From: Nitrospirae bacterium JdFR-85 | GTDB taxonomy: Bacteria; Nitrospirota; Thermodesulfovibrionia; Thermodesulfovibrionales; JdFR-85 | Assembly (NCBI GenBank): GCA_002011745.1 | Contig: MTOU01000021.1 | Coordinates: 1 to 64,000, forward strand | Length of the DNA: 64,000 nucleotides | Direction: 5' to 3' | Shown here: positions 9,335 through 17,297 of the stretch, in pieces | Numbering within the stretch: position 1 is the first letter of the stretch | Layout of the letters: each line of letters starts with the position of its first letter | Program-made: the position numbers and the translations under genes | Notes under the pieces: generated by a model | What the model saw: only the letters and a program-made list of their open reading frames with translations | Told to the model about the DNA's origin: nothing | The model's database searches: none

Positions 9335-9915
9335 AGACACTAAAACGGCTCTACCACTGGGTAATAGGCTGGGCAGAGACACCTTACGCAACAGTAGCCC
9401 TCTTTCTACTCGCCCTTGCTGAGGCATCCTTTTTTCCAGTACCTCCAGATGTACTGCTTATAGTGCTCTGTCTTGGCAGGAGTAAGAGGTCTTTTTTTTA
9501 CTCCGGGATATGTACAGTGGGATCGGTTACAGGAGGTATGCTCGGTTTTCTGATTGGGCTTAAGTTCTGGTCACTGGCACAGGGGATAATCTTCACCTAT
9601 GTGAAACCTGAGACCATAGATGCTGTGAGAGAGTATTTCCTCAAGTACGAGGCATGGGCGATTGCTGTTGCAGGGTTTACCCCTATACCCTACAAGGTAT
9701 TTACCATATCCGCAGGCTTTTTTAGGGTTGATTTCTCAGTTTTTGTGATCGCCTCTTTTCTGAGCAGAGGAGCGAGATTCTTTCTGATTGGTGGTCTTAT
9801 ATATCTCTTTGGTGAAAAGATAAGGGAATTTATCGAAAGGTATTTTAATCTTCTGACATACTTGGTAGTGCTTCTGCTTATAATAGGCCTTCTCCTTTTG
9901 AGATGGTTGAGTTAG
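9331..9915 (+). CDS. VTT-domain (DedA/YqaA-like) inner-membrane protein
   Basis: A 194-residue membrane protein with about five hydrophobic segments. The N-terminal [17 protein letters not shown] and the re-entrant segment [20 protein letters not shown] are characteristic of the VTT/SNARE-associated (YqaA branch of DedA) family, thought to move or flip lipids or support membrane homeostasis. It starts at GTG within the stop of the methyltransferase gene. Its 3' end overlaps that of the convergent trmFO by 4 bases, leaving no space for a terminator. The family is clear and the substrate is unknown. Confidence 0.9.
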   Translation: MKTLKRLYHWVIGWAETPYATVALFLLALAEASFFPVPPDVLLIVLCLGRSKRSFFYSGICTVGSVTGGMLGFLIGLKFWSLAQGIIFTYVKPETIDAVREYFLKYEAWAIAVAGFTPIPYKVFTISAGFFRVDFSVFVIASFLSRGARFFLIGGLIYLFGEKIREFIERYFNLLTYLVVLLLIIGLLLLRWLS

Positions 9916-11243
9916 TCTATTTCATTCACCTTTTCAAGATAATTCTCCCATGCCTTGAGTGCCCTTTCAACGAGTGCCTCTTTTTTTAACTTCTTGTTCT
10001 TTATCTTTCTCTTCAGAGGGGGTAGCAGTCCAAAGTTTATGTTACTCGGTTGGAATCCTTCTGGAGAGGACTCTGTGATATACCTCACCAGTGCTCCATG
10101 GGCTGTCACTTCGGGTGGTTTTATAAACTCCTTTTCCTTTACTGACCTTGCCACATTTATACCTGCAAGAAGCCCCATAGCAGTTGATTCCACATAACCC
10201 TCCACGCCTGTGATCTGACCAGCCAAGTAGACTCCTGGCTTTACCTTTAAGCTCAGGTCCTTGTTTAAAAATTTTGGTCCATTTATAAAGGTGTTTCTGT
10301 GAATGCTTCCATAACGGAGAAACTCTGCATTCTCAAGACCTGGTATCATGCGGAACACCCTCTTCTGCTCTGGCCACCTGAGGCGTGTCTGGAATCCTAC
10401 GATATTGTATGCAGTCGCCTCTCTGTTTTCTACTCTTAACTGGACCACTGCATAGGGTTCTTTGCCTGTTCTGGGGTCAATAAGACCAACAGGCTTCATT
10501 GGACCGAACCTGAGAGTATCCTTACCCCTCTTTGCCATAACCTCAATAGGCATGCATCCTTCAAATACCTTGTCTTCCTCAAAGTCATGGGGCGCTACTC
10601 TGTCAGCCTCTATGAGGGCATTATAAAATCGGTCGTATTCTTCCTTTGTCATAGGACAGTTCAGATAGTCATCCCCTCCCTTTCCATATCTTGATGCCCT
10701 GAATACCTTAGAGTAGTCAATGCTTTCAGCATCCACAACAGGTGCAATGGCATCATAGAAGTAGAGATACTCACTGCCGAGGAGATGTCTGAGACTTTCA
10801 GCAAAGGGGTCAGATGTGAGGGGGCCTGTGGCAATGATACAGGGGGGTGGAGGTACCTCTGTGACCTCTTCCCTGATGATTTCCACAAGGGGATGGTTGG
10901 AGAGAGTCTCTGTTATATAAGAGGCGAAGAGGTTTCTGTCAACCGCAAGAGCTGCTCCTGCAGGCACCTCAGCCCTCAATGCGGAGGCGATTATGATGGA
11001 GTCAGCCATCTGTAGTTCTTTCTTGAGCAGACCAACTGCTGTTGTCAATTCCTTTGATCTCAATGAGTTGGAACATACAAGCTCTGCGAGGTAACCCGTC
11101 TTGTGGGCTGGAGTGCTCTTCTGGGGACGCATCTCGTAAAGCCTTACTCTAAGTCCCCTTTTTACCAACTGCCAGGTGGCTTCAGAACCAGACAGCCCCC
11201 CTCCTACTACTGTAATGGGAGTATTCTCTCTCTGATAGGACAA
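9912..11243 (-). CDS. trmFO: Methylenetetrahydrofolate-tRNA (uracil-5-)-methyltransferase TrmFO
   Basis: A 443-residue flavoprotein that makes 5-methyluridine at position 54 of tRNA using methylene-tetrahydrofolate and FADH2. The N-terminal FAD-binding motif is [15 protein letters not shown]. It is followed by the family segments [14 protein letters not shown] and [10 protein letters not shown], later by [14 protein letters not shown], and near the C-terminus by [20 protein letters not shown]. Length matches the family. The predicted start is a TTG at 11243 with only a weak ribosome-binding site; no better upstream start is seen. It lies 32 bases after rpmA on the same strand, so it probably ends the rplU-rpmA operon. 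Confidence 0.96.
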   Translation of the reverse strand: MSYQRENTPITVVGGGLSGSEATWQLVKRGLRVRLYEMRPQKSTPAHKTGYLAELVCSNSLRSKELTTAVGLLKKELQMADSIIIASALRAEVPAGAALAVDRNLFASYITETLSNHPLVEIIREEVTEVPPPPCIIATGPLTSDPFAESLRHLLGSEYLYFYDAIAPVVDAESIDYSKVFRASRYGKGGDDYLNCPMTKEEYDRFYNALIEADRVAPHDFEEDKVFEGCMPIEVMAKRGKDTLRFGPMKPVGLIDPRTGKEPYAVVQLRVENREATAYNIVGFQTRLRWPEQKRVFRMIPGLENAEFLRYGSIHRNTFINGPKFLNKDLSLKVKPGVYLAGQITGVEGYVESTAMGLLAGINVARSVKEKEFIKPPEVTAHGALVRYITESSPEGFQPSNINFGLLPPLKRKIKNKKLKKEALVERALKAWENYLEKVNEID

Positions 11244-11275
11244 CTTTCTGGAAAGCCTTTAAAAGAAGATTTTTT

Positions 11276-11542
11276 CTATGCCTCGGCAGCAACAGGATAA
11301 ACGCTTACCTTCATTCTTCTCTTGTCTTTCCTCTCGAATCTTACAATTCCATCAATGAGTGCGTAAAGGGTGTCATCGCCACCCCTGCCCACATTAAATC
11401 CGGGATGGAATTTGGTTCCTCTCTGTCTCACAATTATATTGCCTGCCCTTACAAACTGGCCTCCAAATCTCTTGACCCCTAACCTTTTGGATTCACTGTC
11501 TCTGCCGTTTCTTGAACTGCCAACACCCTTTTTATGTGCCAT
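11276..11542 (-). CDS. rpmA: 50S ribosomal protein L27
   Basis: An 88-residue ribosomal protein that begins [16 protein letters not shown], the standard L27 N-terminus whose tail reaches the peptidyl-transferase centre. It continues with [25 protein letters not shown]. There is no N-terminal extension of the kind cleaved in Firmicutes. A strong Shine-Dalgarno (GGAGG) lies just before the ATG, inside the end of rplU, two bases away. The usual downstream partner obgE is absent and trmFO takes its place. Confidence 0.98.
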   Translation of the reverse strand: MAHKKGVGSSRNGRDSESKRLGVKRFGGQFVRAGNIIVRQRGTKFHPGFNVGRGGDDTLYALIDGIVRFERKDKRRMKVSVYPVAAEA

Positions 11543-11544
11543 GG

Positions 11545-11862
11545 TTAACCTCCATAGTTAATGGTTTCAATCTTGAGTTTTGTGTAGTACTGTCTGTGGC
11601 CCCTGAGGCGTTTAAACCCCTTTCTCGGTTTCTTCTTGAATACGAGTATCTTTTTGTCCTTTTTTGTCTCAATCACCTTCGCCTTTACAGAGGCGTTCTC
11701 CAGATAGGGAGCACCTACAATCAGGTTGCCGTCCTTATTAATAAGAAGCACCTTGTTGATCTCAAGACTTTCTCCCTCAGGCACATCCAGCTTTTCTACC
11801 TTCAGAAGCATGCCTTCTGTCACCCTGTATTGCTTTCCACCCGTCTCTATTACAGCATACAT
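11545..11862 (-). CDS. rplU: 50S ribosomal protein L21
   Basis: A 105-residue L21 beginning [14 protein letters not shown] and ending in the basic [15 protein letters not shown], both diagnostic. It binds 23S rRNA in the large subunit. A long purine-rich ribosome-binding site (AGGAGAGGAGGG) precedes the ATG and a sigma-70-type promoter is visible 37 bases upstream. It is the first gene of the rplU-rpmA-trmFO operon. Confidence 0.98.
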   Translation of the reverse strand: MYAVIETGGKQYRVTEGMLLKVEKLDVPEGESLEINKVLLINKDGNLIVGAPYLENASVKAKVIETKKDKKILVFKKKPRKGFKRLRGHRQYYTKLKIETINYGG

Positions 11863-11898
11863 ACTACACCCTCCTCTCCTTAATTACCCTAAAAATAT

Positions 11899-11928
11899 AT
11901 TTAACCTTAAACTGTCCAGAAAAGTCAA
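11899..11928 (-). promoter_or_regulatory. Sigma-70-type promoter for rplU-rpmA-trmFO
   Basis: Read on the minus strand: TTGACT at 11928-11923, an 18-base spacer, then TTAAAT at 11904-11899. The expected start of transcription is near 11892, giving a leader of about 30 bases with a strong ribosome-binding site. The same hexamer type and spacing is seen before the tRNA-Ala gene. Confidence 0.6.
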
Positions 11929-11937
11929 ATTTAACAG

Positions 11938-12483
11938 TTAACCTTTCTCTATCTCCTCCTTTATCCTCCTGAGCCACACCCTGAGGTCTTCTCTTAGTTT
12001 TTTGAGTATCTCTTCTCGCTTTTTCACCTTCTTTGGGTGGCCATATATCAGGAATGCAAGCTCCTTAATCCCTTCTGCCACATCCTTTATTAAGGAGCCT
12101 GTCTCACGCCTTTTTGTCTCTTCTTCATCTATGGCAAGGACTTCATCAGATATAACAAATTCTTCATCATGTATCAGGAGAGTTCCTTTAGGTGTCTTCT
12201 TCAGTTTTAGGGTTACTTTTAAGTTGCCATCAAGATGTTTTACTACTATTTTTTTGTTCTCTATAAACTTTTTTATTTCTGTTATATATTCTACTTCTTT
12301 GTCTTTATGTAAGAGACGAACTCTGAACCTTGTGCCCTTTCCTATCTCTGCCTCGGTCAATTTCTCTACCTTTATGACCTCATAGGCAGGGCTGAGTTTC
12401 AAGCGCCTTTCTAAGTCTTTGACAAACTCAAAGACCCTCTCAACAGGGGCGGCTATCTCTATTTTTTCAACCAGCCTTAGCAT
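11938..12483 (-). CDS. SRPBCC (START/polyketide cyclase-like) family protein
   Basis: A 181-residue protein beginning MLRLVEKIEIAAPVERVFEFVKDLER, the usual first strand and helix of the SRPBCC helix-grip fold that forms a hydrophobic ligand pocket. The middle is a run of charged beta strands (RFRVRLLHKDKEVEYITEI). The C-terminal 60 residues are very rich in Lys and Glu and look helical. No ligand can be assigned. It stands alone between the rplU promoter and the tRNA gene, and its start has no clear Shine-Dalgarno. Confidence 0.8.
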   Translation of the reverse strand: MLRLVEKIEIAAPVERVFEFVKDLERRLKLSPAYEVIKVEKLTEAEIGKGTRFRVRLLHKDKEVEYITEIKKFIENKKIVVKHLDGNLKVTLKLKKTPKGTLLIHDEEFVISDEVLAIDEEETKRRETGSLIKDVAEGIKELAFLIYGHPKKVKKREEILKKLREDLRVWLRRIKEEIEKG

Positions 12484-12496
12484 TGTTTAACAGGGG

Positions 12497-12526
12497 TTGA
12501 CATTACCCTGAATCTTATTGTTAAAT
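12497..12526 (+). promoter_or_regulatory. Promoter of tRNA-Ala
   Basis: A consensus TTGACA (12497-12502), an 18-base spacer and TTAAAT (12521-12526). The expected transcription start is near 12533, about 11 bases before the mature tRNA 5' end. It lies just upstream of the divergent SRPBCC gene. Confidence 0.65.
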
Positions 12527-12543
12527 TATTTTAGCACTTCTTT

Positions 12544-12619
12544 GGGGCTGTAGCTCAGTTGGGAGAGCGCGTGAATGGCATTCACGAGGTCGGGGGTTCG
12601 ACTCCCCTCAGCTCCACCA
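12544..12619 (+). tRNA. tRNA-Ala (anticodon GGC)
   Basis: A 76-base tRNA with encoded CCA. The acceptor stem GGGGCTG pairs with CAGCTCC with one G-U. The D arm is AGCTCAGTTGGGAGAGC. The anticodon stem CGTGA/TCACG closes the seven-base loop ATGGCAT, giving anticodon GGC, which reads GCC and GCU. The T arm contains GGTTCGACTCC. Its 3' half (12582-12619) is antisense to the end of carA. Confidence 0.97.
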
Positions 12620-13727
12620 TTTCTCTAAACCGCTGGAATAGATACCTTGAGTCATTTGGTCCTGGTCCTGCTTCAGGATGGTATTGTACAGAAAATACTG
12701 GTAGTTCCACATGTTTCATTCCTTCTTCTGTACCATCGTAAAGATTTCTATGGGTAAGGACTACCTGACCTCGTAGACTTTGGATGTCTACACAGTAGTT
12801 GTGATTCTGAGAGGTTATCTCCACACGTCCGGTCTCAAGGTCCATCACAGGATGGTTACCACCATGATGTCCAAATTTTAATTTGTAGGTCCTGCCCCCC
12901 AGTGCAAGTCCAAGTATCTGATGACCAAGACAGATTCCGAATATAGGTTTTTTCCCGAGAAGCTTGCGGGCATTTTCAATCCCGTATTTAACTGTTTCAG
13001 GATTACCAGGACCATTACTAAGTAGCACTGCATCAGGATTCATCTCAAGGATAGCCTCTGCAGGGGTAGTGGCAGGTACCACTGTGATATCAAAACCTGC
13101 CTCTGCGAGGTTACGGAGAATATTGAATTTTACTCCAAAGTCATATACTACTACAGATAGCTTTCTTGAGAGGCTATCTCCTTCAGAAGGGTTACCCTCC
13201 CATCGCCAGAGTCTTTCGGTCCACTTATAGGGTTCTTTTGTAGTAACAGAACTTACAAGATCAAGGTCATCAATCCCTGGATGGTCTTTAATTTTCTCAT
13301 AAAGACTCTGGGGATCAAGATCCTCTGTAGAGATAATCCCCATCTGGGCACCATAGTTTCTGATATGTCTGGTCAGTGCTCTTGTATCAATACCCTGTAT
13401 CCCCACAATTCCGTGTCTTTTTAGATACTCTCCAAGGGCCTCTTCCGCTCTCCAGTTACTTGGGTAATCAGAGTATTCTTTTACAATAAAACCCTCTACT
13501 TTGGGATTACCAGCAGATTCTATATCCTCACTGTTTATCCCGTAATTACCTATCTCTGTGTAGGTCATAGTGACTATCTGTCCTTTGTAGGAAGGGTCTG
13601 TAAGGATCTCTTGATAGCCTGTGATTGAGGTATTAAACACTACTTCCCCCACTGTCTCACCCTTTGCACCAAAGGAGTATCCCTCAAAAACAAGTCCGTC
13701 CTTTAGTACCAGAATTGCCTTCTCCAT
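12582..13727 (-). CDS. carA: Carbamoyl-phosphate synthase small (glutaminase) subunit
   Basis: A 381-residue CarA that hydrolyses glutamine and passes ammonia to CarB for arginine and pyrimidine synthesis. It has the CarA N-terminal domain ([26 protein letters not shown]) and a class I glutamine amidotransferase domain with nucleophile motif GICLGHQ and catalytic HPEAGPGP. A good ribosome-binding site (GGGAGG) precedes the ATG. The last residues, from about [11 protein letters not shown], are translated from the antisense strand of the tRNA-Ala gene. That tail is not family sequence; the conserved protein ends around LFQRFREM. carB is not in the window. Confidence 0.96.
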   Translation of the reverse strand: MEKAILVLKDGLVFEGYSFGAKGETVGEVVFNTSITGYQEILTDPSYKGQIVTMTYTEIGNYGINSEDIESAGNPKVEGFIVKEYSDYPSNWRAEEALGEYLKRHGIVGIQGIDTRALTRHIRNYGAQMGIISTEDLDPQSLYEKIKDHPGIDDLDLVSSVTTKEPYKWTERLWRWEGNPSEGDSLSRKLSVVVYDFGVKFNILRNLAEAGFDITVVPATTPAEAILEMNPDAVLLSNGPGNPETVKYGIENARKLLGKKPIFGICLGHQILGLALGGRTYKLKFGHHGGNHPVMDLETGRVEITSQNHNYCVDIQSLRGQVVLTHRNLYDGTEEGMKHVELPVFSVQYHPEAGPGPNDSRYLFQRFREMVELRGVEPPTS

Positions 13728-13768
13728 TAGACCTCCCTTGTTATTCCAAAAAATAGATTCTGAAAATA

Positions 13769-13796
13769 ATTATATCACAATCTTTTTGTTTATGAA
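13769..13796 (-). promoter_or_regulatory. Extended -10 promoter for carA
   Basis: Minus strand: TTCATA at 13796-13791, a 16-base spacer, then TATAAT at 13774-13769 with an upstream TG (TGATATAAT), a full extended -10 element. The expected start is near 13762, about 35 bases before the carA ATG. It is back to back with the promoter of the receiver gene. Confidence 0.55.
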
Positions 13797-13811
13797 TAAT
13801 CCGAAATTTAT

Positions 13812-13840
13812 TTGAAATATTGAGGCTAATCTGATATATT
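13812..13840 (+). promoter_or_regulatory. Sigma-70-type promoter for the CheY-like gene
   Basis: TTGAAA (13812-13817), a 17-base spacer and TATATT (13835-13840). The predicted start near 13847 gives a leader of about 40 bases ending in the ribosome-binding site CTGGAGG before the ATG at 13887. Confidence 0.6.
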
Positions 13841-13886
13841 AATAAGCACTTAGTAGAGGGGGTGATAAAATTTACTGGAGGCGTGT

Positions 13887-14261
13887 ATGAGCAAGAAGAA
13901 GGTTTTAGTAGTGGATGATGCCAAAATTTTTCAGGATATCTACAAAAACCTCCTTATACCAGAGGGATTTGCAGTGAAGGTGGCAAGCAATGGAATGGAG
14001 GCGCTGAAGATAGTTAAGGAAGAAAGACCTGATCTTGTACTGCTTGATCTTAATATGCCTATTATGGATGGATTCAAGGTGCTACAGGCAATAAAGTCAG
14101 ACCCTGAATTGTCCTCTATCCATGTTGTTGTTCTCACCTCAAGAGGGCTCCCTGAAGAGATTGAAAAGGCTTTTAATCTTGGAGCTGACAGTTACCTTGT
14201 TAAGGCGACGGCAAAACCGAAGGAGGTTATCAGTAAAATAAAGAGTATTCTACAAGGTTAG
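13887..14261 (+). CDS. Single-domain CheY-like response regulator
   Basis: A 124-residue stand-alone receiver domain. It has the acidic pair in VVDDAK, the phosphorylated Asp54 in LLDLNMP, the switch Thr in VLTSRG and the invariant Lys in YLVKATAKP. There is no output domain, so it acts by protein contact or phosphate relay. The neighbour on the opposite strand is a hybrid histidine kinase whose stop overlaps this gene by 4 bases; the two may form a phosphorelay. CTGGAGG precedes the start. Confidence 0.93.
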   Translation: MSKKKVLVVDDAKIFQDIYKNLLIPEGFAVKVASNGMEALKIVKEERPDLVLLDLNMPIMDGFKVLQAIKSDPELSSIHVVVLTSRGLPEEIEKAFNLGADSYLVKATAKPKEVISKIKSILQG

Positions 14262-16189
14262 TCTGGAGCATTAATTGTTTCATGAATTATTCTGCTGATT
14301 TCGTGGATATTATAAGGTTTGATAATAAATCCTTTGAATCCATAGTGTTTAAAATTTGCAATCACAGGGTCATTTGAATATCCACTTGAGACAATGGCTC
14401 TAACCTTAGAGTCTATTTCCAAAAGTCTCTTTATAGCCTCTTTACCTCCCATTCCACCTGCTACTGTGAGGTCAAGGATAACAACATCAAAAGGTTCGTC
14501 TTTATGCAAGGCCTTCTCATAAAGTTCCAGTGCTTCTTCACCGTCCTTGGCAACCTCTACCTCATATCCAAGCTCAGGTAACATCTCCTTTATAAGGTTT
14601 CTTACAACCTTATCATCGTCCATTACAAGGATCTTCCCTTTACCTTTATAAAGATGTGTAGCTTCCCTTGAGGCGGAAGGTTCTTTGCCTGAAGCAGGAA
14701 GATATATGTAGAAAGTGGTTCCCTTGCCTGGTTTTGAGCTGACTGTGATATGGCCATGGTGCCTTTTTATAACTGAATATGTAACTGACAGACCCAGCCC
14801 GCTGCCGCCATGTTTGGTCGAGAAGAAGGGATCGAAAATCTTATCAATATATTTATTATCGATACCTACTCCTTGGTCTTTTATGGTGATTCTAATATAT
14901 CTACCAGGATTGAGAGGCAGGGGAGAATCATCTGAAATAATAATGTTTTCACAGGCCACCTTTATTCTTCCTCCATCAGGCATAGATTCTTTTGCATTTA
15001 GAATAATATTCTGAATTGCTTGACACATCTGAGTCTCATCTATTTCCACATTCCATAGATTATCAGGAAATTCAAAATCACACTTAACATTTGATCCCAT
15101 AAGAACAAAAGATGCCGACTCTTTTATAGTTTCTCGAATATCTGCAGGCTTTTTAATCGGTGCTCCGCCTTTTGAGAAGGTGATAATCTGTTGAGTCAGG
15201 TCTTTTGCTCTAACAGAGGCCTTCTCAGCCTCTGTTAGAAAGGCATACAGTTTTTCTCCTGGTTTTACATATAACTTGGCAAGACTTAGGTTGCCCAGGA
15301 TCCCTGTAAGGATGTTATTGAAATCATGAGCTATTCCTCCTGCAAGTACTGCCAGTGCCTCAAGTCTTTGAATCTTTAAAAGTTCATTCTCAATCTGTTT
15401 CCTCTTCTGGATCTCTTTTTTAAGTTGTTCATTAGTTAATTTCAGTTCATGGGTGCGTTCTCTTACAAGTACCTCAAGTTGTTGTTTATGTCTCTTTAGT
15501 TCGGTCTCTGCCTTTTTCCTCTCATTTATCTCTTTAAGGAGCTGTGTATTGAGATGTTCAGCTTTTTCCTTTGACTCCTTCAGAGATGATATCAGTCTCA
15601 GGTTTTCATATTTCAGCATTATGGAATTGTTGGTCATCCTGTGCATGAAATAGGCTATTATTATGATTAATACCTCAAAAAGAATTAACATTCCTCCCAT
15701 TGTTAGATGTATGATGTCTCCAATGGTGAAGAATCTGATTGTGAGAGGCAGTAGTGCAGGTACTGTAAAGGCCAGGAAGCCCTTCATCAGGACAGAATAC
15801 GCAGCAGCCGAACCTGCGACCATTCCACCAAGCACAAAGGCAACAAATGCCTCATAAAGGATTGAATTATGAGGAAAGGAGAATAGCCCTACTGTGCCCC
15901 ATACAATTCCTGATAAGGCAGTACCTGTAATAAAGAGATTACCAGCAAGTTTTATGTCTGTGGGTGAGAATTTGAGCTGTCTGTATCTTATATAGATCAT
16001 GAACCTGATGAATGTTACTATAAGCACAGCAAAAAACCAGAAAAGAAGGATCTGTCTATCAATTACATTTCTTAATACAATTACAAGAATTGTAGCGTTT
16101 GTAAATGATGCTATTAGTCCTAAGGGGAAGTTTTGGTAGAAATGGGCTATCTGGTCAAAATAGAGTTGATTCTTTTCATTGTTGTTCAT
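14258..16189 (-). CDS. Membrane hybrid histidine kinase with C-terminal receiver
   Basis: A 643-residue sensor. The first 190 residues hold about six membrane segments with almost no periplasmic loops, so the signal is probably sensed in or near the membrane. A long coiled coil follows (about 195-275). The HisKA box LAGGIAHDFNNILTG carries phosphorylatable His288. The HATPase_c domain has N, G1 (DQGVGIDNKYIDKIFDPFF) and G2 (HGGSGLGLS) boxes. The C-terminal receiver has MDDDKV and VVILDLTV. This is an NtrB-like HisKA subtype. The -10 TATAAT lies only 12 bases before the ATG and there is no Shine-Dalgarno. The tail overlaps the convergent receiver gene. Confidence 0.93.
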   Translation of the reverse strand: MNNNEKNQLYFDQIAHFYQNFPLGLIASFTNATILVIVLRNVIDRQILLFWFFAVLIVTFIRFMIYIRYRQLKFSPTDIKLAGNLFITGTALSGIVWGTVGLFSFPHNSILYEAFVAFVLGGMVAGSAAAYSVLMKGFLAFTVPALLPLTIRFFTIGDIIHLTMGGMLILFEVLIIIIAYFMHRMTNNSIMLKYENLRLISSLKESKEKAEHLNTQLLKEINERKKAETELKRHKQQLEVLVRERTHELKLTNEQLKKEIQKRKQIENELLKIQRLEALAVLAGGIAHDFNNILTGILGNLSLAKLYVKPGEKLYAFLTEAEKASVRAKDLTQQIITFSKGGAPIKKPADIRETIKESASFVLMGSNVKCDFEFPDNLWNVEIDETQMCQAIQNIILNAKESMPDGGRIKVACENIIISDDSPLPLNPGRYIRITIKDQGVGIDNKYIDKIFDPFFSTKHGGSGLGLSVTYSVIKRHHGHITVSSKPGKGTTFYIYLPASGKEPSASREATHLYKGKGKILVMDDDKVVRNLIKEMLPELGYEVEVAKDGEEALELYEKALHKDEPFDVVILDLTVAGGMGGKEAIKRLLEIDSKVRAIVSSGYSNDPVIANFKHYGFKGFIIKPYNIHEISRIIHETINAPD

Positions 16190-16201
16190 ATTCTTAAGTT
16201 C

Positions 16202-16207
16202 ATTATA
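16202..16207 (-). promoter_or_regulatory. -10 element close to the hybrid kinase start
   Basis: TATAAT on the minus strand at 16207-16202, with 12 bases to the ATG at 16189. A start of transcription around 16195 would leave a leader of about six bases and no ribosome-binding site. No good -35 hexamer is seen at normal spacing. Confidence 0.4.
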
Positions 16208-16339
16208 TCAAAAATCTGTGTAGAAGTCTCTTAATTTTAAAGTTCACCTTGTTTTAATGGTTGATTCCCTATCTTTTATAAAAAATCTATTAAGTTTTCC
16301 TATTAATAATTAAAGCCTAAAGTAAAACTTTTTTGTTAT

Positions 16340-16345
16340 TATAAT
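16340..16345 (+). promoter_or_regulatory. -10 element abutting the ribF start codon
   Basis: A perfect TATAAT ends four bases before the ATG at 16350. If used, transcription would begin at or just after the start codon, giving a leaderless message. The -35 region is weak. Confidence 0.4.
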
Positions 16346-16349
16346 TTTT

Positions 16350-17297
16350 ATGAGAATTATCAGAAATATCGATGAGAAAGGGCTGTCCCTTATTAATCCT
16401 GTGGCAACAATAGGAAATTTCGATGGTGTTCATCTGGGGCATCAGAAGGTGTTCCAGAGGGTTAAAGAAGTTGCTTCTTTAATAAAAGGTACCTCAGTAG
16501 TGATAACATTTCATCCCCATCCTATGGTGGTTCTGGCTCCTGAGAGAGAGGTGAAGCTACTCACCCCCCTTGAGGACAAATTAAGACTGATAGAGACTAT
16601 GGGTATTGATGTTACTGTGCTTATAGATTTTAACAGAGACTTTGCAAGAATGGAGCCTGAGGTTTTTGTAAAGGATATACTTCTCCAGCGTCTTGGCATA
16701 GTGCATCTGCTGATTGGTCAGAATTACAGGTTTGGTAGAGGTAAAAAGGGGAACACGCAACTGTTAAGAAGGCTTGGCAGACGATATGGTTTCAAGGTGA
16801 ATGTAGTCAGAAATCTGAAAATAAATGGACAGACTGTAAGTAGCAGTCGTATAAGGCAACTGCTTTCATGGGGGAGAGTCTGTGAGGCTGCCGCCCTTCT
16901 GGGCAGGGCCTACTCCATACATGGTACAGTTATAAAAGGGGCAGGCAGAGGAGCAAAGGTGTTGGGTATTCCTACTGCTAATATCTCAACCCCCTATGAG
17001 ATTGTACCAAAGGAAGGGGTATATGCAGTTAAGGTGAAGATTGCAGATGCACTGTATGATGCAGTAGCCAATATTGGCAAAAATCCTACATTTGGTTTAC
17101 AGGAACAGAGTTATGAGGTCCATATCATGGACTTTAATGAGAATATTCTTGGTAAGGATATAAGGGTCTACTTTATTGATAGACTGAGGGGAGAAAGGAG
17201 GTTCCAAAGTCCAGAACAACTTAAGGAGCAGATACTAAGGGATATAGACACAGCAAGATATATTTTAAAAAGACAGAGGATCAACATCTATCCTTAA
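16350..17297 (+). CDS. ribF: Bifunctional riboflavin kinase / FAD synthetase
   Basis: A 315-residue RibF that phosphorylates riboflavin to FMN and adenylylates FMN to FAD. The N-terminal nucleotidyltransferase domain has IGNFDGVHLGHQ and later SSSRIRQLLSWG. The C-terminal flavokinase domain has GRGAKVLGIPTANI and VYAVKVKI. The start at 16350 leaves the normal short lead before the GNFDGVHLGH motif, which supports it despite the absence of a ribosome-binding site. The last 33 bases overlap the convergent priA gene. Other riboflavin genes lie at 33539-35947. Confidence 0.96.
   Translation: MRIIRNIDEKGLSLINPVATIGNFDGVHLGHQKVFQRVKEVASLIKGTSVVITFHPHPMVVLAPEREVKLLTPLEDKLRLIETMGIDVTVLIDFNRDFARMEPEVFVKDILLQRLGIVHLLIGQNYRFGRGKKGNTQLLRRLGRRYGFKVNVVRNLKINGQTVSSSRIRQLLSWGRVCEAAALLGRAYSIHGTVIKGAGRGAKVLGIPTANISTPYEIVPKEGVYAVKVKIADALYDAVANIGKNPTFGLQEQSYEVHIMDFNENILGKDIRVYFIDRLRGERRFQSPEQLKEQILRDIDTARYILKRQRINIYP

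Noticed and set aside
12559..12741. Open frame on the + strand across the tRNA-Ala gene
   Set aside because: It overlaps a well-folded tRNA and the antisense of conserved carA codons, so it is not a gene.
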